From CAYSWF01 sp964562905 (GTDB lineage Bacteria > Patescibacteriota > Andersenbacteria > UBA10190), in contig CAZLVG010000029.1 in NCBI GenBank assembly GCA_964562905.1, positions 1-11,765 on the forward strand: a stretch of DNA of 11,765 nucleotides, written 5' to 3'. Each line of letters begins with the position of its first letter. Position 1 is the stretch's first letter. The translations under genes were made by a program, and so were the position numbers. This document shows positions 1 through 4,740 of the stretch, piece after piece. Under the pieces are notes generated by a model that saw nothing but the letters and a program-made list of their open reading frames with translations, was not told the DNA's origin and ran no database searches.

Positions 1-30
1 TCCCCCTGACAAGGGGGGATTGGAGGGGGT
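1..30 (-). repeat. Palindromic interspersed repeat, end fragment
   Basis: Bases 2-6 (CCCCC) pair with 13-17 (GGGGG) around the loop TGACAA, followed by GATTGGAGGGGGT. Read on the minus strand this is the same unit as the plus-strand copy at 54-84, so the two face each other across about 24 bp. It belongs to the family whose complete form is at 669-764. The element is cut by the window edge. Confidence 0.7.
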
Positions 31-53
31 TTATATCAGCAGTATGTGACGTT

Positions 54-84
54 AACCCCTCTAACTCCCCTTGTCAGGGGAGGA
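54..84 (+). repeat. Palindromic interspersed repeat, single unit
   Basis: The copy reads AACCCCTCTAACTCCCC, then loop TTGTCA, then GGGGAGG. The stem is 65-70 with 77-82. It is an inverted partner of the unit at 1-30. There is no coding potential. Confidence 0.7.
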
Positions 85-160
85 TCGTCCTCAACCAGTG
101 AGCGGTTACTAGTTTTGGCCCACTTTATTTCCACTGTAGTGAGCCTATCCCGCCGGCCGT

Positions 161-329
161 TTCGCGGGTTGCCTGGGCTGACTGTTTCGTTCCCACTGGT
201 TAACTTTGGTACTTGGCGAGCGCGGGTGGAAGCGGAGGCGGGGAAGGAAAGTCCCCGCCTCAAATTGTTGGCGCAACCGATATGCCGCGAGAAGCCTTCT
301 GAATTTTTCAGCACGTATATCCAATGCGT
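161..329 (-). pseudogene. Decayed GIY-YIG endonuclease remnant
   Basis: On the minus strand bases 326 down to 249 translate to HWIYVLKNSEGF followed by SRHIGCANNLRRGL. This fits the GIY-YIG fold start (YVYVLKs..dg..YIGyTnDLkrRl), with the usual seven residues between YVLK and the second motif. The second-motif Tyr is His here, and the Arg expected in the LkrR motif is Gly. After that, resemblance in this frame stops. Another frame reads WERNSQPRQPAKRPAG then a stop, weakly like the usual EHNSG...T..RRP stretch, which suggests a frameshift. A GC-rich hairpin (about 234-261) lies at the break. Small GIY-YIG (UvrC-like N-terminal) proteins are common in Patescibacteria. This is a call by eye from a short segment and may be chance. 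Confidence 0.35.
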
Positions 330-360
330 TATTTCAACTGTAGCGCGGTTTACTACGTGA

Positions 361-448
361 GCCGAGGCCAAGACGGGGGCAGTCGCGTGAAAACCCGCTT
401 TACAGCGAGCTCACACGATTACTCCAAATCCTCGGCCTATACCTCGGC
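361..448 (-). ncRNA. Possible small structured RNA beside tRNA-Glu
   Basis: Read on the minus strand, GCCGAGG occurs twice (448-442 and 436-430) and either copy can pair with CCTCGGC at 367-361. Inside is a hairpin, 417-384: a 7-bp stem CGTGTGA/TCACGCG, a 7-bp stem GCTCGCT/AGCGGGT, a GUAA (GNRA) tetraloop and a two-base TT bulge. Three pairs are G-U on this strand and would be A-C mismatches on the plus strand, so an RNA would be minus-sense. It begins nine bases after tRNA-Glu and could be co-transcribed with it. It matches no RNA family I recognise; it is not RNase P, tmRNA, SRP RNA or a tRNA. On the plus strand CCTCGGC is followed by TTTTT (449-453), so a plus-strand terminator is an alternative reading. 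Confidence 0.35.
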
Positions 449-456
449 TTTTTATG

Positions 457-528
457 CAGCCCGTAGGGGAATTGAACCCCTGTTGCCAGAGTGAAAATCT
501 GGTGTCCTAGCCATTAGACGAACGGGCC
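457..528 (-). tRNA. tRNA-Glu (anticodon UUC)
   Basis: The minus strand folds as a 72-nt cloverleaf. The acceptor stem is GGCCCGT (528-522) with ACGGGCT (464-458), including a G-U first pair. The anticodon arm is CCAGA-TTTTCAC-TCTGG, giving anticodon UUC. The T arm is AGGGG-TTCAATT-CCCCT. The discriminator base is G (457). The following bases are CAT, so the CCA end is not encoded and must be added by the CCA-adding enzyme. Confidence 0.95.
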
Positions 529-538
529 AGTAATGTAT

Positions 539-567
539 GTTTTAACTGTTTTTTTAGCCGCTGTCTA
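539..567 (-). promoter_or_regulatory. Probable promoter of tRNA-Glu
   Basis: On the minus strand TAGACA (567-562; 5 of 6 to TTGACA) is followed after 17 bp by TAAAAC (544-539; 4 of 6 to TATAAT). Transcription would start near 532, a few bases before the mature tRNA 5' end at 528. Confidence 0.4.
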
Positions 568-668
568 CCATCACCGGGCAACTGCCAACTAGCCGGTAAG
601 ATGAGATAACGTCATAGCGACGTGGTTAGGGAGTGGGATTAGATTTTGTCATTTGGGTTTTCTATTTC

Positions 669-764
669 CACCCCCACCTAGCCTCCCCCGTCAAGGGGGA
701 GGGATTGTAAGCGGAGGCTCTTCCTTAATTTCCCCCTCCCTTGATGGGAGGGGCGAGGGGAGGG
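669..764 (+). repeat. Complete twin-palindrome interspersed element
   Basis: The 96-bp unit has ends CACCC (669-673) and GGGTG. It holds two hairpins in inverted orientation: CCTCCCCC-GTCAA-GGGGGAGG (682-702) and, reversed, CCCTCCC-TTGAT-GGGAGGG (735-754). They are joined by an AGCGGAGGCTCTTCC linker. The layout is like a bacterial interspersed mosaic element made of two inverted REP units. No REP-associated tyrosine transposase is in the window. The same architecture, split by an insertion sequence, is at 8254-9339. Confidence 0.75.
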
Positions 765-792
765 TGATAAATCAAAATCCAAAACTCAAAGC

Positions 793-857
793 TCACCCCC
801 ACCTAACCTCCCCCGTCAAGGGGGAGGGAATTAAAGAGCGGAGCCTATCCCGTCAAG
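793..857 (+). repeat. Palindromic repeat, left part, split by the IS110 element
   Basis: It starts CACCCCCACCTAACC, then the hairpin CCTCCCCC-GTCAA-GGGGGAGG, then GAATTAAAGAGCGGAGCC and a second GTCAAG (852-857). The sequence then leaves the repeat. It resumes as GGGGAGGGAA at 2244, so 858-2243 looks inserted. Confidence 0.75.
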
Positions 858-877
858 AGATCCGCTATGAGAAAATA

Positions 878-1978
878 TCAAGCACTTTCCTGTGGATAAC
901 AATATTCTGTTTTATGCTTCATAAGCATCCATACTACTTTTACCAATTGTCTTCTCAAGCACACTAGTGCCTGGGATTTTGATTTGCCGCTGGCAATCTT
1001 GCCGGCAAAATACTTTTTGGCCGTAGTATTGCCGGAACGGGAAATCTGCGAGAGGGCAAGGCGATGAAAAGCGCGATTCAGGCGGCGGTTACCCGATCTG
1101 GTTTTACGCCAACGGACTGTGTTGCCGGATGAATGTTCCCGGGGGCAACAGCCGGCATATTTAGCTAAAGCATGGGGAGAAGAAAATCTATTAATATCTC
1201 CGATCTCACCAATAATTTCCGCGGCCGCTACCACACCGCAACCGGACATGGTGGGCAAGGTGTATTCGCCCGCTTCAACCAGCCGGGCCAACTCTTTTTC
1301 TAGCTCTTTAATCTCGTCTCGCAAGGCAAGCAAACGGCGGACATTTCGTTTCCTTCGTCGTATTAAAATAGGATCAGTATTTCGGGGTACACTACGTTTC
1401 CAGTGCCGTAACGCTTTAAGAGAAAACGGATTTTTAAACTTCTCTTTGTAACCACTGTTATGGATGCGGTACAGCAACACATGCAGCTGATTCTTTAGCC
1501 GCGCTCTTTCTTTAACCAGCCATTCCCGATCACAGGAAAGTTCGCGTATTTGCTTGGCACGGCGGCTGTCCTCCGTTATGTTGTAGGTGGGTAGTGTGTC
1601 AGTCCGTTGGATCATGACTTGAGCTACACCCCGCGCATCCAGAGAGTCATTTTTCTCCGGATGCGTTGCGCGTTGACGGACCCGATCGACCAGCACGGGA
1701 GCGACTGCCGTAACTAACTGGTCAGATTCGCACAAAAAAGCGGACAGACGTTCACCCCAACTGTGAACATCTTCCAGACCAAATTTAGGGGTAAGATTTT
1801 CTTTTTCGGCAGCAATTTTTGTTTGATTTACCAGTGATACAAAATCACGCTGGTGATTCCCGATTGTCATCTCAAATACTTTGTCACCAAAGGGATTAAG
1901 ACCGACAGCCGTATGGCTATTTTTGTGCACATCAACACCGACCAACAGTGTTTGCGCACGGATATTTTTATTAGGCAT
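878..1978 (-). CDS. IS110-family DEDD recombinase
   Basis: A 366-residue protein, the usual length for IS110 transposases. The N-terminal RuvC-like DEDD domain has GVDVHK (D16), GLED (E69) and KNDSLDARG (D111 and D114). A basic coiled-coil segment runs through about 140-235 (KELEKELARL near 224). The C-terminal Transposase_20 domain has TMSGCGVVAAAEIIGEIG, FSSPHALAKYAG and EHSSGNTVRWRKTRSGNRRLNR; S283 or S284 in the SSG motif is the expected catalytic serine. The family performs RNA-guided recombination between a circular donor and a target using a bridge RNA from the element's non-coding end. All four acidic residues are present, so it should be functional. The start ATG at 1978 has no Shine-Dalgarno. 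The stop lies about 20 bp from the element's left end. Confidence 0.93.
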   Translation of the reverse strand: MPNKNIRAQTLLVGVDVHKNSHTAVGLNPFGDKVFEMTIGNHQRDFVSLVNQTKIAAEKENLTPKFGLEDVHSWGERLSAFLCESDQLVTAVAPVLVDRVRQRATHPEKNDSLDARGVAQVMIQRTDTLPTYNITEDSRRAKQIRELSCDREWLVKERARLKNQLHVLLYRIHNSGYKEKFKNPFSLKALRHWKRSVPRNTDPILIRRRKRNVRRLLALRDEIKELEKELARLVEAGEYTLPTMSGCGVVAAAEIIGEIGDINRFSSPHALAKYAGCCPREHSSGNTVRWRKTRSGNRRLNRAFHRLALSQISRSGNTTAKKYFAGKIASGKSKSQALVCLRRQLVKVVWMLMKHKTEYCYPQESA

Positions 1979-2243
1979 AAAAGTGATGCGTTAATGATAA
2001 AAGGGTGCGCCTTGTTTGAAATCCCAGTATGCTAAAGTCATACCTCTGTAATGGGAACACATTAAGAGGCGACAAACCGCTATTGGTTCATGATCAAAGC
2101 GCGAAAGGCAAACGCGGGGCAATCCCTATTGGGCCATGTTCTGACTGTATAAATATCAGAGTGGCAGGGGAGGAATGGCTATGCCGCACTGCCTTTCTTT
2201 AATCTACTGAAAAACAAAAATTACCAGTAGATGTTTTCATACT
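1979..2243 (-). ncRNA. IS110 non-coding end, probable bridge RNA
   Basis: This 265-bp stretch between the recombinase start and the element's right end is where IS110 elements encode their bridge RNA (established for IS621). On the minus strand a stem AGTG(CG)GCA/TGCCACT (2190-2182 with 2166-2160) carries a 15-nt loop with TTCCTCCCC (2175-2167). The target flank on the same strand reads TTCCCTCCCC (2253-2244), which is what a left target guide would look like. About 20 nt further on is CAGTCAG (2146-2140); its GTCA is complementary to TGAC of the right target half, a weak right-guide candidate. A terminal hairpin CTACTG/CAGTAG (2204-2209, 2225-2230) and two related small hairpins (2075-2088 and 2124-2133) also lie here. 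Exact RNA ends cannot be set by eye. Confidence 0.55.
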
Positions 2244-2295
2244 GGGGAGGGAACGAAAGAGCGGAGCCTCTCTAGTCAAGGGGGAGGGAATTAAA
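2244..2295 (+). repeat. Palindromic repeat, right part, split by the IS110 element
   Basis: GGGGAGGGAACGAAAGAG leads to CGGAGCCTCTCTA and a further GTCAAGGGGGAGGGAATTAAA. It continues the repeat array broken at 857. The period of the unit is about 37 bp. Confidence 0.7.
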
Positions 2296-2373
2296 TGACG
2301 TTCCCGGTTAGGCAGCAGTTGTATAATCATCTTGACCGAATCAGTAATATCAGTAATATTGGTGGTACACACG

Positions 2374-2409
2374 CCTCACCCTCGCTTCATGGCTCGGTGA
2401 GGTTTTTTT
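2374..2409 (+). terminator. Intrinsic terminator or attenuator before the NYN gene
   Basis: The 7-bp stem CCTCACC (2374-2380) / GGTGAGG (2396-2402), with a 15-base loop, is followed directly by seven Ts (2403-2409). No gene precedes it on the plus strand; the IS110 gene points away. It therefore ends either a short transcript from the upstream AT-rich region (TATAAT at 2322; TTGACC-16-TAATAT at 2332-2359) or read-through from the insertion sequence. Confidence 0.7.
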
Positions 2410-2410
2410 G

Positions 2411-2439
2411 TTTACAGGCCATTTCGGCTATGCCACTAT
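2411..2439 (+). promoter_or_regulatory. Candidate promoter of the NYN gene
   Basis: TTTACA (2411-2416; 5 of 6) and CACTAT (2434-2439; 3 of 6 but with the key A-11 and T-7) are 17 bp apart. The predicted start of transcription is 2446, the G of the GTG start codon. It lies immediately after the terminator's T run. Confidence 0.35.
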
Positions 2440-2445
2440 GACTAC

Positions 2446-3069
2446 GTGGCAGAACGGAGAAAAGTTTCCCTGCTCATAGACGGCCGCAATTTTCTAGGAA
2501 AAATTGACGATGTTTTCCGCGACGCCAAAAAGACACGGCCAAACTGGCGCGATTATGATTTCCGCCGCTTGTTCAATAGCGCCTTGGCCAATACAACATT
2601 GCATGAGCAAATCTTTTACTTTGCCCGCATCAACCAACACCCCGACACAATGCAAAAATCACAAGAGCTGATTCTGGGACGGCGCAAATTGAAACGGCAT
2701 ATTGAAAAGCAGGGTTTTACTTACATTCACGCCGGTAATGTCAGAGGTCATTACCAAAAAACGCCTTCCTTGAAAAAGCCGCACCTCACCTTCAAAGAGA
2801 AGGGTGTGGATGTACGGGTTGGTGTGGATATGGTTTACAAGGCGTTAACACACCAAGCGCAGACCGTTATTCTGTGCAGCTCCGATTCAGACTTACAGCC
2901 CGCGGTTCGCGTGGTAAAAGAGGCAGGTGTGGAGTGCGTTTACTTAGGCTTTGAGATTATGCCGAACAAGGGGCTGGTGGCTACGACAAACAAGACTATT
3001 TTATTTCGCAATTCTGAAATATTAGCTAGTCTGGACGCGAATCATATCACTTTCCGAGAGAAGATTTGA
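2446..3069 (+). CDS. NYN-domain (PIN-like) nuclease, LabA/DUF88 type
   Basis: A 207-residue protein that is almost entirely one NYN domain, the metal-dependent PIN-like RNase fold. Acidic residues sit where the family has its metal site: LLIDGRN (D12, N15), KGVDVRVGVDMV (D122, D128) and SSDSDLQPAV (D147, D149), followed by a strand-rich end (GVECVYLGFE). Related proteins (LabA, human MARF1, YacP) act on RNA; the substrate here is unknown. The GTG start at 2446 is chosen because no better in-frame start with homology lies upstream and KVSLLIDGRNF begins six residues later. There is no Shine-Dalgarno. It ends 63 bp before the tsaD ATG, in the same direction, but tsaD has its own promoter, so the two need not be an operon. 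Confidence 0.85.
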   Translation: MAERRKVSLLIDGRNFLGKIDDVFRDAKKTRPNWRDYDFRRLFNSALANTTLHEQIFYFARINQHPDTMQKSQELILGRRKLKRHIEKQGFTYIHAGNVRGHYQKTPSLKKPHLTFKEKGVDVRVGVDMVYKALTHQAQTVILCSSDSDLQPAVRVVKEAGVECVYLGFEIMPNKGLVATTNKTILFRNSEILASLDANHITFREKI

Positions 3070-3096
3070 GAAAATTGAACGATTCGCCGGGTGCTG

Positions 3097-3125
3097 CTGA
3101 CAATACCCGATATTGTCGGTATAAA
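3097..3125 (+). promoter_or_regulatory. Promoter of tsaD
   Basis: CTGACA (3097-3102; 5 of 6) and TATAAA (3120-3125; 5 of 6) are 17 bp apart, an almost consensus sigma-70-type promoter. Transcription would begin at about 3132-3133, at the ATG of tsaD (3133), so the mRNA would be leaderless. Confidence 0.65.
3099..3117. promoter_or_regulatory. Perfect dyad inside the tsaD promoter (possible operator)
   Basis: GACAATA (3099-3105) and TATTGTC (3111-3117) are perfect inverted repeats around CCCGA. They cover most of the -35 hexamer and the spacer, a typical place for a repressor site. It lies upstream of the predicted start point, so it would not be in the mRNA as a hairpin. Confidence 0.4.
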
Positions 3126-3132
3126 AAAGGCT

Positions 3133-4242
3133 ATGGAGCAGAAAGCTGAAAGGCCGGTTGTTTTGGCTATAGAAACCTCCTGTGACGAGACGGCCGCGGC
3201 CGTGGTGGAGGAGAAGGAAAAGGCCATTAGCGTATTGGCGGCCGCAGTGGCCTCGCAGGTTGATGTGCACAGGCTGACGGGAGGCATAGTTCCCGAAGCG
3301 GCGGCCCGCGAACATGTCGGCGTGATCAGGCCTTTAATTGAAAAGGTGATGCGCCACGGCGGCAAGAAAGGCAGGGAGCTGTCCGCGGTGGCCGTTACCG
3401 TCGGTCCCGGACTGGCTCCCGCCTTATCCGTGGGCCTTACGGCGGCCCGAACACTCGCTTTTATCTGGAAAAAACCAATTATTCCTGTAAATCATCTTGA
3501 AGGACACGTGTACAGCGCCTTACTCGCCGGGGCGGGCAAGGCGCAATCTCCAATTTCCAATTTCCAATTTCCAAACGATGACGCCTTTCCGTTACTGGCT
3601 CTTGTTGTCTCCGGCGGGCATACCGTGCTGGTGGAGATGGCCGGTCATTTGCAATACAAGGTGCTGGGTTCAACCAGAGACGACGCCGCTGGCGAAGCGT
3701 TTGACAAAGTGGCCCGCCTGCTGGGACTGCCTTATCCCGGCGGATCGCAGTTAAGCCAACTGGCCAGGCGCGGCGACCCGCGGGCCTTTTCTTTTTCCCG
3801 GCCCATGCTGCGCTCGGGCGATCTCGACTTCAGTTTTTCCGGTCTTAAAACAGAAGTCATGTATACGGTAAGAGGCACGGATTCCGCCTCGCTTAAGGCG
3901 CGGCGGGCGGATATAGCGGCCGGTTTCCAGCAGGCCGTGGTGGAAACTCTTGTTCGGAAGACTGAAAGCGCTCTTAGGCGAAGCGGGAAGAAGCGGTATC
4001 GCTTGCTGCTGCTGGCTGGGGGAGTAGCCGCCAATGAGGCGCTGCGCGGCGGCATGAAAGCCATGAGCGGTGAAATGAACATACCCCTGCAATCGGCCCC
4101 GCCCGCTCTTTGCGGCGATAACGCCATAATGATAGGACAAGCTGCCGTTTTCGCCTGGCGGCAGGGGCGTCTTACGGATTGGCGCCGGCTGGACGTAAGC
4201 GCCCGTCTTAGTATAGAAAATCCTCTCTCAAACCTCTCCTGA
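3133..4242 (+). CDS. tsaD: tRNA N6-adenosine threonylcarbamoyltransferase
   Basis: TsaD transfers the threonylcarbamoyl group onto A37 of ANN-decoding tRNAs (t6A), with TsaB and TsaE in bacteria. The 369-residue protein has the family marks in order: LAIETSCDETAAAVV at the N terminus, GGIVPEAAAREH, the metal site VNHLEGH (H121, H125), VVSGGHTVLVE, TRDDAAGEAFDKVARLLGLPYPGG, FSFSGLKTEV, LAGGVAANEALR and CGDNAIMIGQAA. The ATG at 3133 is chosen over GTG 3091: it places the ETSCDETA motif near residue 15, as in other TsaDs, and matches the promoter; GTG 3091 would lie within the promoter. Residues 139-148 (SPISNFQFPN) come from a TTTCCAA-type repeat and lengthen the linker before the SGGH motif. 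The 3' end overlaps the convergent gene at 4208-4657 by 35 bp. Confidence 0.96.
   Translation: MEQKAERPVVLAIETSCDETAAAVVEEKEKAISVLAAAVASQVDVHRLTGGIVPEAAAREHVGVIRPLIEKVMRHGGKKGRELSAVAVTVGPGLAPALSVGLTAARTLAFIWKKPIIPVNHLEGHVYSALLAGAGKAQSPISNFQFPNDDAFPLLALVVSGGHTVLVEMAGHLQYKVLGSTRDDAAGEAFDKVARLLGLPYPGGSQLSQLARRGDPRAFSFSRPMLRSGDLDFSFSGLKTEVMYTVRGTDSASLKARRADIAAGFQQAVVETLVRKTESALRRSGKKRYRLLLLAGGVAANEALRGGMKAMSGEMNIPLQSAPPALCGDNAIMIGQAAVFAWRQGRLTDWRRLDVSARLSIENPLSNLS
3547..3577 (+). repeat. CCAATTT microrepeat inside tsaD
   Basis: The run is three CCAATTT units followed by CCAAACGATG. It encodes ISNFQF in tsaD. Similar 'aaattccaaattt' text is found in the intergenic DNA around 9349-9376 and 9472-9495, so this looks like an intergenic repeat that became coding. 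Confidence 0.6.
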
Positions 4243-4657
4243 CGCGCTCTCTTACATTAAGCATTAAGGCGCGACGCAGCTGCGCGCAACTGTCTTTAGG
4301 GCAGCAGGCCAGGTGGCGGGCTGCCTGTGGGAAGTCACGGCGTTGTAAAAGCACTTTCCTCTGCCCGTACAGCAAAGGTTGTACGTGCACGCAGCCCAAA
4401 AGGCAGTTCTGCCTGAACAGCCACTTAAGCTTTTCTTCCATACCTGAAAACACGCGGGCCCGCAGGCTGCGACAGTCTCTTTTGCGGCAGGTGGTTAGAT
4501 GATGCAAGGCGGTGCGGAACCGTACCTGCCCCGGCACACTAAATACGAAAGCAGGCGTGCACGCTTTTTGGGCTTCTTCACAGCTGCAGTCTTCCTCTAC
4601 TTGGATGGGGCCGGCAGCAACAACATGCAAGCGGCCGATAGTCAACGCCAAGGACAT
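4208..4657 (-). CDS. Cysteine-rich protein of unknown function
   Basis: I do not recognise this 149-residue protein. It has ten cysteines: C24, C26, C33, C57, C62, C85, C89, C118, C119 and C124. Pairs such as CSC, CRKRDC, CLLGC and CCPKDSC, plus H11, H52, H53, H91 and H115, suggest metal or Fe-S binding. The N-terminal third is acidic around the CSC motif (VEEDCSCEE); the rest is basic (many Arg), which would suit nucleic-acid contact. There is no signal peptide or membrane segment. It is likely real: it fills the gap between tsaD and valS, has an uninterrupted frame with GC-biased third positions, and has a minus-strand promoter-like pair CGGACA-18-TAACAT (4693-4664) six bases before its ATG. 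It overlaps tsaD tail to tail by 35 bp. Nothing shows the metal or partner. Confidence 0.6.
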   Translation of the reverse strand: MSLALTIGRLHVVAAGPIQVEEDCSCEEAQKACTPAFVFSVPGQVRFRTALHHLTTCRKRDCRSLRARVFSGMEEKLKWLFRQNCLLGCVHVQPLLYGQRKVLLQRRDFPQAARHLACCPKDSCAQLRRALMLNVRERVRRGLREDFLY

Positions 4658-4703
4658 ACTTCTATGTTAACCAGTCTAACCCCCAGCTGTCCGACGTGCC
4701 ATA

Positions 4704-4733
4704 TTGACTTTGTGTTACTTTGATGGCTAAAGT
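4704..4733 (+). promoter_or_regulatory. Candidate promoter of valS
   Basis: TTGACT (4704-4709; 5 of 6) and TAAAGT (4728-4733; 4 of 6) are 18 bp apart. Transcription would start at about 4740-4741, at the ATG at 4741. If right, the in-frame TTG 4720 and ATG 4723 lie upstream of the mRNA and cannot be starts. Confidence 0.45.
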
Positions 4734-4740
4734 GCTATTA

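Larger units (their letters stand above)
858..2243 (-). mobile_element. IS110-family insertion sequence (about 1386 bp)
   Basis: The ends are inferred from the interrupted host repeat. The left flank stops at ...GTCAAG (857) and the right flank resumes GGGGAGGGAACG (2244). Joining them restores a tandem repeat unit with the form GTCAAG|GGGGAGGGAA. The ends could be off by 1-3 bases because a short core may be shared. There are no terminal inverted repeats, as is usual for IS110. The recombinase gene lies close to the left end. About 265 bp of non-coding DNA lies upstream of it at the right end, the arrangement of the IS110 subgroup (the IS1111 subgroup has its RNA downstream). The gene is intact, so the element may be active. 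Confidence 0.8.

Noticed and set aside
225..262. GGGGAAGGAAAGTCCCCG resembles the GAGGAAAGTCC region of RNase P RNA
   Set aside because: The sequence is a simple local hairpin. None of the other conserved RNase P regions (such as the AGATGAATGACTGTCC segment or the ACAGAA 3' strand of P4) is present downstream.
46..371. Two opposing open frames of about 100 codons
   Set aside because: Both cross repeat DNA. Only the short GIY-YIG-like stretch on the minus strand has any protein character, so neither is called as an intact gene.
384..417. Hairpin with GNRA loop and two-base bulge as a group II intron domain V
   Set aside because: The distal stem is too long, the AGC catalytic triad is missing from the lower stem, and no intron-encoded protein or other domain is nearby.
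1..860. Possible CRISPR array, from the repeated GTCAAGGGGGAGG units
   Set aside because: Spacing is irregular, units occur in both orientations, the spacers are themselves repeat sequence, and there are no cas genes.
653..967. Open frame of 104 codons on the plus strand
   Set aside because: It runs through the palindromic repeats and into the IS110 end. Its composition is repeat-derived and there is no homology.
3091..3132. GTG start for tsaD giving a 383-residue protein
   Set aside because: It would place 14 extra residues before the conserved N terminus, and this stretch holds the -35, dyad and -10 of the promoter.
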